DNA of 64,000 bases from a virus: positions 1-64,000 of IMG/VR virus record IMGVR_UViG_3300036791_001907, one strand, 5' to 3'. A model generated the notes under the pieces. The model was not told the origin of the DNA and did not search any database. It saw only the letters and a list, made by a program, of their open reading frames with translations. Of the stretch, positions 1 through 10,200 are shown piece after piece (positions within the stretch are counted from its first letter, which is position 1; the number at the start of each line of letters is the position of its first letter). Position numbers and translations under genes: made by a program.

Positions 1-549
1 TATTACCGCAACCAGAACCGCTACACCTGGAAGCTGATCAACGAATGGTGCCGGCGGGCCAACCTGCCGAAGTACGACCTGGGCGGGCGGATCGACTGCC
101 CCCCGGGCTACCAGTCGATCGACCTCCTCGATGCCGACATCATCTGCGACGTGACCCAGGGGCTGCCGTTCGAGGACGACTCGGTCGGCGTCTTCCGGGC
201 GGCCGACTTCCTGGAACACATTCCCCGGGAGCACGTCGTTGCCGTCATGAACGAGCTGTGGCGCTGCCTGGCGCCCGGCGGCTGGTTGATCAGCCGCACC
301 CCTTCGACGGGCGGCAAGGGGGCCTTCTGTGATCCGACCCATGCGTCCTTCTGGAACGACTTGAGTTTCCGGTATTATTGCGACCGCCGTTACGCAGCGT
401 ATGTCCCCGAGATCAAGTGCCGCTTCAAGGCGGTGCGGGTCTGGGAGTGCTATCCGAGCGACTGGCACAAGCGGAATGAGCTGAAGTACGTGTACGCTGA
501 CCTCGTGGCACTTAAAGGCCAACGGTATCCTGGACTTCAGCTTATATGA
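1..549 (+). CDS. Class I SAM-dependent methyltransferase-like protein, 5'-truncated by the window edge
   Basis: The reading frame is open from base 1, so the N-terminus lies outside the window; 182 residues are visible. The segment DFLEHIPREHVVAVMNELWR followed by LAPGGWLI has the form of the post-motif region of class I methyltransferases, where an acidic loop and EH are followed by a helix and the strand-turn LxPGG. The SAM-binding glycine loop would be upstream and cannot be checked. The C-terminal third (residues with YYCDRRYAAY and ECYPSDWHKRNE) is not one I recognise. The substrate is unknown: DNA, a small molecule or a glycan are all possible. The stop overlaps the start of the next gene by ATGA, so the two are translationally coupled. 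Confidence 0.65.
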   Translation, partial: YYRNQNRYTWKLINEWCRRANLPKYDLGGRIDCPPGYQSIDLLDADIICDVTQGLPFEDDSVGVFRAADFLEHIPREHVVAVMNELWRCLAPGGWLISRTPSTGGKGAFCDPTHASFWNDLSFRYYCDRRYAAYVPEIKCRFKAVRVWECYPSDWHKRNELKYVYADLVALKGQRYPGLQLI

Positions 550-1094
550 ATGATAAACGATGCAACCGGTGCAAGCAACGTTTGCCTTTGTCCGCGTTCA
601 ATAAGGATCGGGCAACCAAGGATGGTCTGAACTACGACTGTCGTGGATGCTCACAAGCACGGGCCAAGGCATACTATGCCGCCAATTGTGAGGAGAAGAG
701 AGCCAAGAACCGGGCACGGCGTGCGGCTGATCCAGAACGGCATAACGGCTACTGGAAGAGGTGGGCCGCCAAGTCAGGCTATACCGCGCGGTCAGGTCAT
801 CTCAAGCGAAAGTATGGTATCACCGAAGTCGAGTACGCCGCGATGGTTACCACCCAGGGCGGCCTCTGTGCCATCTGCCGCCAGCCGGAAACGATGATGC
901 GAAATGGCGTGCCGGTTCCGCTCTCGGTCGATCATGATCACGTGACAGGCGAGATCCGCCAGCTTCTCTGTTATCTCTGTAATACCGCCGTGGCCATGCT
1001 CCGCGAAGATCCCGAACTGGCGCGTCGCGTCGCAGCGTACCTGGAAGAGCATCATGGGCTTATCAGGCTTGCAGCTGATCTAGCCACGCCGTAG
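546..1094 (+). CDS. HNH endonuclease, recombination endonuclease VII family
   Basis: The 182-aa product has an N-terminal zinc-knuckle pair (C6-x2-C9 and C32-x2-C35), a basic linker, and a C-terminal nuclease core. The core has C108-x2-C111, the catalytic-type D129-H130-D131-H132, and C142-x2-C145, the layout of endonuclease VII-type HNH enzymes. In T4 the family resolves branched DNA. Standalone copies in other phages are often homing-type nucleases, and this one could be either. It is coupled by ATGA overlap to the methyltransferase-like gene upstream. The two could act together in DNA modification and cleavage, but that is inference. Confidence 0.8.
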   Translation: MNDKRCNRCKQRLPLSAFNKDRATKDGLNYDCRGCSQARAKAYYAANCEEKRAKNRARRAADPERHNGYWKRWAAKSGYTARSGHLKRKYGITEVEYAAMVTTQGGLCAICRQPETMMRNGVPVPLSVDHDHVTGEIRQLLCYLCNTAVAMLREDPELARRVAAYLEEHHGLIRLAADLATP

Positions 1095-1153
1095 AATCGG
1101 CGCCTGGTAGCCCATGGCCTGCACGGAGGTCATCTGAGGAAAGGGAGTTCCCC

Positions 1154-1699
1154 ATGGCAGCTTCGGTTGACATCCTGCGGTGGTGCGGTGCGGTCGGCAG
1201 CCCCACCAAGACCGTCATCACCGGCATTAACACCCGCGCCAACGCCATGGACGCGCACTCGACGGCCGACACGTCGAGCCCGGTCCAGATCCCGGCCACG
1301 GGCAGCAACTACAGCTACTGGGTGTGCACCCGGCTGACGGCCAACACGTCACCGGCCGGGACCATCAATAACCTGCGGTGGTATTCGTCAGGTACCAACA
1401 ACCTGGGGACCGGGATCACCTGCCAGGGGAACGAGGCCACGGCCTACACCCAGGCCAGCGGCACCGTCGGTCAGACCGGGATCCAGCTCACCACCGCCAA
1501 CTACGCCTCGGTCACGACACCCGCGGACGTCTTCGGCACGTTCACGGCGGCCGCGCCCAAGAGCCTGGCCGGCTCGATCGCGAACCCGACCACGGGCGAC
1601 TTCGGATCATGGTTCGTGTACCAGATCTCGGTCGCGAGTACCGCCTCGCCGGGAGCCACGGCCCAGACCACGTTTACTTATAAGTATGATGAGACTTGA
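1154..1699 (+). CDS. Probable minor virion structural protein
   Basis: This 181-aa protein is rich in Thr, Ser, Asn, Gly and Ala with many short alternating-hydrophobic stretches, as expected for an all-beta virion protein. It ends in TTFTYKYDET, an ending of the kind seen in phage decoration and tail proteins. A GGGAG ribosome site sits about 6 nt before the ATG. It is the first gene of the long co-oriented structural block, 59 nt after the HNH gene. I do not recognise a specific family. A capsid decoration role is possible, but there are no head genes nearby to support it. Confidence 0.6.
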   Translation: MAASVDILRWCGAVGSPTKTVITGINTRANAMDAHSTADTSSPVQIPATGSNYSYWVCTRLTANTSPAGTINNLRWYSSGTNNLGTGITCQGNEATAYTQASGTVGQTGIQLTTANYASVTTPADVFGTFTAAAPKSLAGSIANPTTGDFGSWFVYQISVASTASPGATAQTTFTYKYDET

Positions 1700-1728
1700 T
1701 GTTGGTCCGTTGATGTAAGGACAGTGCC

Positions 1729-2412
1729 ATGCCCGATCCCCGCCAACCCCAACGACCCGGCCAGCCGCCGCGACCCGGCCAGCCCCAGCGCCCGGTCCAG
1801 CCGCCGGCCCGGCAGGCAGCACCATTGCCACAGCGGGGTCAGCCCGTGGAGCGGCCCGTTCCTCACGATACTGCTGCCGACCATCTGGGCGCTCCCGACA
1901 TCCACGCCGGTGATCCGGAAGCCGCCGCCAAGCAGGCCAAGGCCCGGCCGGTGCGGCCGCTGGCGCCGGAAGACCAGGCGCCGCCCGTCGAGTTCGAGCG
2001 CAAGCTCAAGAAGGGCGAGAGCTACTGGGTCGTCGGCAACGAGGACATGCCCACGGTCCGCAAGGGGCGGATCATCCGTCTCTCGGACGAACCGGGCAAG
2101 GCCGTTGGTCTCGAGTTCGACGAGCCCATTGAGGGCGTCAACCACACCTGCGACGGCCGGGGCAAGCAGGGGCACTGCCTCTACGCGCGGCCCGACCAGG
2201 TCCTGGACGACAAGGCCATGGAGGCCTGGAAGGCCCACAAGAAGGAAGCGCAGGCGCCGTCGCCGTACGAGGACTTCGACGAGCTGACCGTCGGTCCCCA
2301 GCATTCCCAGCCGCTGACCCCGATGATCGAAGGTCGGGAGCAGATGACCCTCACCAGGGGCGACGTCGGCAAGCTCGATCTCAGCAGGAAGGGCGACGAG
2401 GACGAAGAGTAA
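1729..2412 (+). CDS. Proline-rich protein with an SH3/CAP-Gly-like barrel segment
   Basis: In this 227-aa product the first 80 residues are a low-complexity Pro/Arg/Gln tract (repeated PGQPxR units). Residues about 95-165 form a compact segment (SYWVVGNEDM, KGRIIRLSDE, VGLEFDEPI, HCLYARPDQVL). Its order, a glycine-led strand, xGLEFDEP and a closing hydrophobic strand, recalls small SH3-like or CAP-Gly-like barrels. The C-terminal 60 residues are charged and probably disordered. A GTAAGGA site precedes the ATG. The function is unknown. The fold suggestion rests on pattern only. Confidence 0.55.
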   Translation: MPDPRQPQRPGQPPRPGQPQRPVQPPARQAAPLPQRGQPVERPVPHDTAADHLGAPDIHAGDPEAAAKQAKARPVRPLAPEDQAPPVEFERKLKKGESYWVVGNEDMPTVRKGRIIRLSDEPGKAVGLEFDEPIEGVNHTCDGRGKQGHCLYARPDQVLDDKAMEAWKAHKKEAQAPSPYEDFDELTVGPQHSQPLTPMIEGREQMTLTRGDVGKLDLSRKGDEDEE

Positions 2413-2489
2413 CCCGTGCCAGGACCGGCCGCCGCCGAATACCATCGCCGGCGGCCACTTCGGGTCCAACCCAACAGGAGGGCAATACA

Positions 2490-3293
2490 ATGCCTTTCGC
2501 CTGGACCGCCTTCTATCACGATGGCGGGTTCGCGCAGCAGCGCCGCAACGACCCGCTTCACCTTGACACCAGGATGCTCCGGAGCATCCAGCTCGCCGAC
2601 CACGAGGGTCGGCCCTTTCTTGAGCAGCTCTTCGAGCCCCAGCAGCGGGCGATCTACCACGTCCTGCCCGAGACCCCGATCTCCGGAGCACCCTGCCACA
2701 TGCTGGGCTGGCAGGAGACGCTCATGCGCAATGGCCGCCAGATCTCGGTCCAGCACATCGCCTACGCCTCGGAGGACGGCCGGATCGTGATGGCCGGTCG
2801 TTATGACGAGGGCCTGCCCTGGTTCGCCGTGGCTCGTGATGTCGACGACCGGATCCCCGACCTGACCTGGGTCGCCCACTATGAAGACGGCAAGAGCGAC
2901 CCGATGGTCGAGCCGGTCACCCGTACCGAGATCTCGACCGAGCAGCTCGATCGCAGCCGCCTCCTGTCCGTGGTCCTCTACGGCAACGGCGGCCTGCCCT
3001 GGTTCGAGCAGTACTTCGACCGGGGCCAGCGGATGATCTTCCGGCGGCGCCGGTATGAGGCGCCCGGCGGCCTGGGGGTGGACCAGAAGCAGATCGTCAA
3101 CATGCTGGGCTGGCAGCTCACGGCACAGGCCCAAAGCGGCCATAGCTCCAACGTGCAGCACATCGCCTACGCGATCGAGGACGAGTCGATCATCATGGGC
3201 GGCGCCTTCCAGGAGAACCACCCCTGGTTCCACGCCCCGCAGTATGTTCCCGCTGACGGCTGGGAGATCGGCGGGGTCTTGCCCGAGACCTGA
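2490..3293 (+). CDS. Unknown protein made of an internal duplication
   Basis: This 267-aa protein contains two related halves. QHIAYASEDGRIVMAGRYDE with LPWF near residues 90-117 matches QHIAYAIEDESIIMGGAFQE with HPWF near 226-253. FLEQLFEPQQRAIYHV near 46 matches WFEQYFDRGQRMIF near 171. HMLGWQ and NMLGWQ also occur in both halves. A strong AGGAGGG site precedes the ATG. The protein lies directly upstream of the first giant fibre gene, with 28 nt between them, so it is probably a virion component. I recognise no family. Confidence 0.6.
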   Translation: MPFAWTAFYHDGGFAQQRRNDPLHLDTRMLRSIQLADHEGRPFLEQLFEPQQRAIYHVLPETPISGAPCHMLGWQETLMRNGRQISVQHIAYASEDGRIVMAGRYDEGLPWFAVARDVDDRIPDLTWVAHYEDGKSDPMVEPVTRTEISTEQLDRSRLLSVVLYGNGGLPWFEQYFDRGQRMIFRRRRYEAPGGLGVDQKQIVNMLGWQLTAQAQSGHSSNVQHIAYAIEDESIIMGGAFQENHPWFHAPQYVPADGWEIGGVLPET

Positions 3294-3321
3294 CTGGCCC
3301 CCCGGCCCACGGAGGGGCCCT

Positions 3322-6300
3322 GTGCCACCCGCCCAGCCAACCACGTCGCACGGTACCTCGACCGCCCTGGTCGCGGCGCCTGGCGTCGCGCCGCGCGCGT
3401 CGCTTCTCGAGTTCGTCCAGCGCGACAACTGGCGCAACGGCTTCTGGATCGGCCAGTACGGCGCCCAGGGTTATTCCGTGCTCCAGTTCGCCGGCACGCC
3501 CGACGTGCTGCCGCCCGGCTGCACGGTCACCTACGCCGGCGGCACCCTCAGCACCAACTGGGTCAGCGGCACCGACCCGCGAGGGCTTCAAGTCCCGGGT
3601 AGTCCTGGCCAGTTTGGCCTCGGGAACTACGACTCGAACGGCTGCACGGTCACGTTCCAGATCACTGATGGTCTCCCGCATGCGCTGTCGTTCTACTTCT
3701 GGGACGCCAGCCTGATCCACCGCCAGCAGACCATCGCGGTCTACGACGTTACCGGTACGACCGTACTGGAGGGGCCCAGGGACTGCGGCGACTATGACAC
3801 CACCGGCGTGTACATGACCTGGAACACGTCAGGTTCGGTCCAGTTCAAGTTTGCCGTTGGCTATTATTCGGCATTTTTCTGCGCCTGGTTCGTCGATCCG
3901 CCCAAGACAGTCCGTGGCCGGGCGCACGGTACTGACACGGCGCTACTGGCGCCGACGGCCGTGTTTGTGCAGCGCGACAACTGGCGCAATGGCTATTACT
4001 GGATCGGCACATACGGCGCGCAGGGCTATTCGCTCCTCCAGAACCAGGGGGTGGTCGACGTCCTGCCGCCGTCATCCAAGGTGACTCTGAGCAACCCCGC
4101 CAACCTCGCGGTCAACTGGGCCAACTGCGGCCCTCCGGGCGGCCTGGCGATCCCCGGCGGCGGCACCGCTGGGGTCTCGATCTACTACACGAGCGGCAGC
4201 GCGATCATCAGCATCACGTTCCAGATCGGCGACGATCTTCCTCACGCCGTGTCGCTCTATAGCTTTGACACCGGCTATGGCTGGCGGGGGACTCTTGCGG
4301 CCTACGACGGCAGCGGCGGCCAGCTGCTTGACGGGCCCCGCGACATAGGCGACTACAGTACGACCGGCGTCTACATGACCTGGAACATCCGGGGCGCGGT
4401 CCAGTTCCAGCTCGCCGCAACAAACGGGAACATCCTGATCGACGGCTGGTTCATCGACCGGCCGAAGTCAGTCGGCGGCGGCCAGGCGCACGGCACTGAC
4501 ACCCTGTTGCGCGCGCCGACGGCAAGCTTCGTGCAGCGCGACAACTGGCGCAATGGTTTCTGGGTCGGCCCGTACGGCAACCAGGGCTACTCACTCGCCG
4601 GGTACAACAGCATCCCTGATGTTCTGCCGCCGTCGTGCTCATGGACTGTGCCTACCGCTGGCATTGCGAACCCATGGTATACCGGCAGTGATCCCCGCTA
4701 TCCCCAGCACCCTGATGGCTCTGCGGCCACCGGCCTCGCGGCCTATTACGGCGGTGGCTGGACCATGACGTTCCAGCTGGGTGACGGCCATCCCCACGCG
4801 ATCTCGCTCTTCTGTCTCGATGCCGAGAAGATGCGTACGCAGACCATCACGATCTACGACATCACCGGCACCAACATCATCGACGGACCCAGGGACTGCG
4901 GCGACTTTGGTACCACCGGCATCTACATGACCTGGAACGTGAACGGTCCGGTCTACGTTTACGGCATATATACAGGGACAACGGGATATAACGCGGTGAT
5001 CTCGGCCTGGTTCGTCGACCGGCCGATCACCGTCGGCGGCCAGGCGCATAGCAGCGACAGTCTGATCGTGGCGCCCACGCCGGCCGCGCCGACCAGGGCG
5101 CACGCCAGCGACTCGCTCCTGCTCGGCAACCTGATCTCATGGTGGCGTCTGGACGAGACCGCGACGGGCGCGGTCGCGGTCGACTCGGCGCCTCCCGCGG
5201 CCAATGCCACCGACTCGGCCGGCACCACGACCGCGTCGACCCCGGCGCCGATCAACCCGGCGCCCAATGGCTTTCCCAACCCGGGCGGCCGCCACTTCCC
5301 CGGTACCACCGTCTGCCTCGACGCCGGGATCCAGCCCTATCACAACCTCACCAACAACTTCACCGTGGCCGCGTGGGTCCGGCTCGCGGCCGCGAGCACC
5401 TATGCGGTCGTGGGCCACTGCGACAACACGCCATCGACGCAGGGCTGGCTCCTGGGCACGCAGGGCGGCATACCCTACATGGGGGCGTCCAACAATGGCA
5501 TGGGCACGGCGGCCGCCGATGCGGCCCTGACGGCCGGGGTCTGGGCCCACATCACCGGGACCATTGTTGCCGGCAGGGAGCGCATCTACGTTGGTGGCCG
5601 GTTGCAGGCGGGCCAGAACGGTGTCGTACCGCTGCCCAGCCCGACCATGCACACGTACATCGGCCGCAGCGCCACGACGGGCACGGCCCAGTATTACAGC
5701 GGCGACATCGATGACGTCCGTATCTACCGCGTCGTTCTGACCAACGACCAGATCCAGAGCCTGGCCGGCGGCAATGAGCCGCTCTCCGTCACGCCCACAA
5801 CCCAGACGCACAGCACCAATACTTGGGTGATGACGCCGGCGGTCAAGATCTGCACCACCGACATCCGGGTGGTGCGCACGTCGGTCTGGCCGCATGGCAC
5901 CGATGCCATGCGGCATCTCCAGCTAAACGAAGCGCACGACACTGATACCGCGCTGCGCGCGACAACGCCCCGGGCCCACGGCACCAGTGTCACGCCGTGC
6001 GCGCCAGTGTTCCAGGCCCATGCGGCTGATACCTATCTGGAGCCCGAGACCGCGGTGTTCATCCAGCGCGACAACTGGCGCCAGGGCGCCTGGATCGGCC
6101 AGTATGGCGCGCAGGGCTATTCCCTGCTCGGCTACGGTGGGACGCCCGACGTGCTGCCGCCGCAGTGCACGGTTAGCCATGCGGGCGGCACCCTCGTGAA
6201 CCCGTGGGTCTCGGGCACTGATCCGCGCTATCTTCAGACTCCCAGTGCTGGCACCCCGGGGCTTGCCGCGTATCACACGCCGATCACGACCGTGGTCGAG

Positions 6301-6696
6301 CTTGGAGAGACCGGCCCGCACGCCCTGACGTTCTACTGCTTCGATGCCAACCAGATCGGCCGCGACCAGACGATCGCAGTCTATGCCGCCGACGGCGTTA
6401 CCCTGCTCGACGGGCCCCGGGACTGCGGTGACATCGGCACCACCGGCGTCTACATGACCTGGAACGTGCAGGGCACGATCCAGTTCATCTTTACCGCGGT
6501 CAACCAGGATGCGGTCTTTTCCGCCTGGTTCATCGACTCCTGGATCAAGGTCTACGGACCGTTCTACAGTACCGACACCATGTTGCTCGCGGTGCCGACC
6601 ATGACCCATTCGACCGGTTCGTTCCTCGTCAAGATCGTGGCGTCGCGCTCCCGCACCCAGCGGGTGGGCACGCGCCCCACCGCCTTCGGAGACTAA
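3322..6696 (+). CDS. Giant modular fibre/adhesin-like protein (four 180-aa modules plus LamG domain)
   Basis: The frame is open further upstream, but the start chosen is GTG 3322, because GGAGG ends 6 nt before it and it follows the previous stop; this gives 1124 aa. Four modules start with FVQRDNW or FIQRDNW at residues 31, 215, 403 and 913. Each runs through IGQYGAQGYS, DVLPP, DPR.LQ, LPHA, GPRDCGD, GVYMTWN and a closing AWFVD or AWFID. Between them lie short units of the form AHGTDTALLAPT. Residues about 604-817 form a LamG/concanavalin-type lectin domain (WWRLDE, FTVAAWVRL, WAHITGTI, YSGDIDDVRIYRVVL). The architecture suggests a receptor-binding fibre. The module order resembles a domain of unknown function seen at the ends of bacterial secreted proteins. 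Confidence 0.75.
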   Translation: MPPAQPTTSHGTSTALVAAPGVAPRASLLEFVQRDNWRNGFWIGQYGAQGYSVLQFAGTPDVLPPGCTVTYAGGTLSTNWVSGTDPRGLQVPGSPGQFGLGNYDSNGCTVTFQITDGLPHALSFYFWDASLIHRQQTIAVYDVTGTTVLEGPRDCGDYDTTGVYMTWNTSGSVQFKFAVGYYSAFFCAWFVDPPKTVRGRAHGTDTALLAPTAVFVQRDNWRNGYYWIGTYGAQGYSLLQNQGVVDVLPPSSKVTLSNPANLAVNWANCGPPGGLAIPGGGTAGVSIYYTSGSAIISITFQIGDDLPHAVSLYSFDTGYGWRGTLAAYDGSGGQLLDGPRDIGDYSTTGVYMTWNIRGAVQFQLAATNGNILIDGWFIDRPKSVGGGQAHGTDTLLRAPTASFVQRDNWRNGFWVGPYGNQGYSLAGYNSIPDVLPPSCSWTVPTAGIANPWYTGSDPRYPQHPDGSAATGLAAYYGGGWTMTFQLGDGHPHAISLFCLDAEKMRTQTITIYDITGTNIIDGPRDCGDFGTTGIYMTWNVNGPVYVYGIYTGTTGYNAVISAWFVDRPITVGGQAHSSDSLIVAPTPAAPTRAHASDSLLLGNLISWWRLDETATGAVAVDSAPPAANATDSAGTTTASTPAPINPAPNGFPNPGGRHFPGTTVCLDAGIQPYHNLTNNFTVAAWVRLAAASTYAVVGHCDNTPSTQGWLLGTQGGIPYMGASNNGMGTAAADAALTAGVWAHITGTIVAGRERIYVGGRLQAGQNGVVPLPSPTMHTYIGRSATTGTAQYYSGDIDDVRIYRVVLTNDQIQSLAGGNEPLSVTPTTQTHSTNTWVMTPAVKICTTDIRVVRTSVWPHGTDAMRHLQLNEAHDTDTALRATTPRAHGTSVTPCAPVFQAHAADTYLEPETAVFIQRDNWRQGAWIGQYGAQGYSLLGYGGTPDVLPPQCTVSHAGGTLVNPWVSGTDPRYLQTPSAGTPGLAAYHTPITTVVELGETGPHALTFYCFDANQIGRDQTIAVYAADGVTLLDGPRDCGDIGTTGVYMTWNVQGTIQFIFTAVNQDAVFSAWFIDSWIKVYGPFYSTDTMLLAVPTMTHSTGSFLVKIVASRSRTQRVGTRPTAFGD

Positions 6697-6700
6697 CGCC

Positions 6701-7252
6701 ATGAAGGAGCGGCAGCAGAACAGCACCATCTACCCGATCGGGTTCCTGCTGGTCCTGAGCACCGATCACATCACCGGCGCCACCGGCCGCGCCGCCACGC
6801 TCACCCTGACGATCTCCAAGAACGGCGGCGTGTTCGCCGCCCCCGTCGGCATCGTCACCGAGACCGGCTTCGGCTGGTACAGCTGGTCCCCCAGCTCGGG
6901 CGACCGTGACACCCTGGGCGAGCTGAAGCTGCACGTCGTCGATGCGCTCTCTGATCCTTACGACGAGAAGTACGACATCGTCGCCTACGATCCGTTCGCC
7001 GCCGTGGCGCTGCCGGCCGCCGAGCACACGGCCATCGCCGACGCGATCCTGACTCGCGACTGGACCCAGATCGCGAGCTGGCCGACCCGCTGTTTGCTCC
7101 AGGGCCTGCGGCTGCTGCGCAACAAGTGGTCGATCGCTCCGGCTACGGGCGTGCTCACCGTGACCACCGAGGACGACGCGACCCAGGCCTGGCAGATGCA
7201 GACCCAGAGCCAGGCGGGCGCCGCACCGATCGTGGGCCAGACCCCGATGTGA
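6701..7252 (+). CDS. Small tail-type domain protein, paralogous to the C-terminus of the next gene
   Basis: This 183-aa protein has the pattern GFLLVL..DHITG, LTISKNGG, ETGFGWYSW, DTLGELKLH and KYDIV in its first half. The second half reads AIADAILTRDW, then LRLLRNKWSI, LTVTTEDDATQAWQM and a Pro-Met ending. This beta-domain plus helical tail pattern is common in minor tail proteins of uncultured phages. The same sequence of motifs ends the 1889-aa protein directly downstream (from about residue 1718), so one domain exists here both alone and fused. It may form a shared attachment or trimerisation unit for the fibres. Confidence 0.7.
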   Translation: MKERQQNSTIYPIGFLLVLSTDHITGATGRAATLTLTISKNGGVFAAPVGIVTETGFGWYSWSPSSGDRDTLGELKLHVVDALSDPYDEKYDIVAYDPFAAVALPAAEHTAIADAILTRDWTQIASWPTRCLLQGLRLLRNKWSIAPATGVLTVTTEDDATQAWQMQTQSQAGAAPIVGQTPM

Positions 7253-7264
7253 CGGACCCTATTC

Positions 7265-10200
7265 ATGGCCTCGATCCCGTTGACTCCCGATGCTGGACCG
7301 ACGGCGGCCCACGGCGCTGACGCCTGGCTGCGGCCCGTTGCCGCGCGGAGTCACCGGACCGGCACGGTCAACGTGGGCCTGGGGCAGACCCGCGCGCAGG
7401 CCATGTCGGTCGTTACGCAGCGTATTGAGGACCGGGGACACGCGACGGCCACCACGATGATCCTCGTGGGGGCAGGCACGCACATCACCGGTGCGCGCGC
7501 CCGTGCCGAACTGACCCAGGTGCATGCGACCGCGACGATCGTGGCTGGTCTGGCGCGCGCCACGCCCCGCGCCGCCAGCCCGGGCTACACGAGCCCGCTC
7601 GGCATCTGGTTGGGTGGTGCCTCCCAGGCGAACTTCAGCGTGCCCACGAGCCACGGCACCAGCACGCTGACGGTCTTCCGCCGCGTGCTCACGTACAGCA
7701 CCGACACGATGGAGCAGGGCATCCCGGCGCGGGTTCAGATCAGCGATACGCTAACGTGGTTCGCCGCGACGCCCATTCACGGCACCAACACGGTGGCGTA
7801 TGCGCGGCTCGCCCAGGCACATCAGACCGATGTGCTGATCCGCACCGCGGCTGCGCGGGTCCACACCACCGGTAGCTTGATCGCATTGCTGCGCACCAGC
7901 GCCCGGGTTCAGCTCACGAACAGTCTTGCCAGAAGCACCTCGACCCGAAGCAGTGCGACCGACAGCCGGACCTACAGTACTGCGCTCCCGGTGAATATCA
8001 CTGATGGATTGCTCCGCGCCACGACCGTCCGGTCCCACGCGACCAGCACGCGCTGCCGCGCCACGGCCGTCCGGTCCCAGACGACCAGCACGCTCTGCCG
8101 TGCTACGCCCATCTGGTCCTTCATGACTGATGCGCTCCGGCGCGCGACCGGAAGCCATCCGCACGCGACCAGCATCCTGCGGTTCGCGTCCGTGAGCCGG
8201 GCGCATGCGACCGATATCCGGACCCGCAGCGCTATCGTCCATGTGCACACGACCGATGTTCGCGCCGCGGTGCGAGTCAGCGCCGCGGTGCTCCATACGA
8301 CTGATGTCGATCGCCACGGGATCGTGGTCCGGACCCACGCGGCCGACGGTCTGAAGCTTTCCCCTGGTGCCTGGGTCTACAACACCGACGCGGCAACCCG
8401 CATCGCGCGGCTCCAGACGCACGGTACCAGCACGCAGGTCGCGCAGCTGGCGGCGCGGCTGCGGGCCAACTTGACCGACACGCGCTCCCGCTGGATCTCG
8501 ATCCGGTCCCATGGCACCGATACCCTGGTCATGCCGGCGGTGGTCGGCCTGGAGGTTTACTCCACTGATATCGTCCTTATGCTGGTCGCGCAGCCTGCCC
8601 ACGGCGCTGACGCCCTGGTCGCGCAGCTCATGGCGACTCCGCAAACCCATGCGGCCGACGCCGATCTCATGGGTCACTGCCATCCGCCCCACGGGACCGC
8701 CACCCTATTCAGCGTATTGACGGCGGCGGTGCACACGACCGACACCAGGATCGCAACGCGCGCGACACAGCAGCGAGTCCATGTCAGCGATACTCTGCTG
8801 CGGCCGCTGGTGGCCTTTGTCCAGCGCGACAACTGGCGCAATGGCATCAACTGGATCGGCCAGTACGGCGCCCAGGGCTACTCGCTCTACAGCTACAACA
8901 ATGTGCCCGACGTGTTGCCGCCGTCCTGCAACTACACCGTCACGAACCTCGGCATCGTCCCCAACTGGGTCACCGGCACGGGGGACCCGCGCTACCTCCA
9001 GGTTCCCAACTCCAGCACCACAGGAGCCGCGGTCTACTACGTGACGACCGGCCCGCCCGGATTGATCACGTTCCAGCTCAATGACAAGCATCCCCACGCG
9101 GTGACGCTCTACAGCTTCGACAAGGAGAAGGCGGGTCGCAAGCAGACCTGGGCGGTCTACGACGTCACGGGCACCACGCTCCTGGATGGTCCCCGCGACT
9201 GCGGCGACTTCGGCACCACCGGCATCTACATGACCTGGAACGTGGACGGGCCGGTCCAGTTTCAGCTCACCGACATGGCGGGCCCCGGGGCCAACGCGGT
9301 GACCTCGGCCTGGTTCATCGACCGGCCGATCACGGTGGGCGCGCGGGCGCACGGCAGCGACGTCGACATGGCGCGGCCGTTCTCCGGCAGGGCCCACTCC
9401 AGCGACACCATGGTGCGGGCAGCGACCGCGGTCTTCGTGCAGCGCGACAACTGGCGGGCATGCTACTGGATCGGCCAGTACGGCGCGCAGGGCTACTCGC
9501 TCTTCCAGGCGGGCGGCGGTGCCGGCACGCCCGATGTTCTGCCGCCCTGGCTCACATACAGTCTGAGCGGTACTGCTGTCCGGAACTGGGATGACGGCTA
9601 TCCGCCCTACTTCCTTGAGATCCCCAACAGTCCCGACGGTATTACCTGGATCTCGATCTTTTACACGGGCACCACCGCGACCGTCACGTTCCAGCTCACT
9701 GACGGTCTTCCTCATGCCCTGACGCTCTTCAGCGAGGACGGTGGCCAGGGCTGGCTGGGGACCATCGCGGTCTACGACGTCACCGGCACCACCCTGCTGG
9801 ACGGGCCCCGGGATGTGGGTCCCATGAGTGCCAATGGCATCTACATGACCTGGAACGTGACGGGCTCGGTGCAGTTCCTGCTTACGGCGACGAATGGCAA
9901 CATGATGGTCGATGCCTGGTTCGTCGACCGGCCGATCACCGTGGGTGGGAAGGCGCACGGCAGCGATAGCCTGACCGCGCAGGTCACGACGGCCAGAGCC
10001 CATTCCAGCGACGCCTTACTGGTACCGGCGGGACCAGCAACCTTCGTACAGCGCGACAACTGGCGCAACGGTGGCCGGTGGATCGGCACCTACGGACTTC
10101 AGGGCTACAGCATCTTCCAGTTGTCCGGAACGCCCGATGTGTTGCCGCCGAACTGCACGGTGATCCCGGCGGGCGGCGGCCTGGTTCAGGACTGGTTTGC

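Noticed and set aside
3055-3321. N-terminal extension of the first giant fibre frame
   Set aside because: It overlaps the 267-aa gene in another frame and has no ribosome site; GTG 3322 follows GGAGG at 6 nt and begins right after the previous stop.
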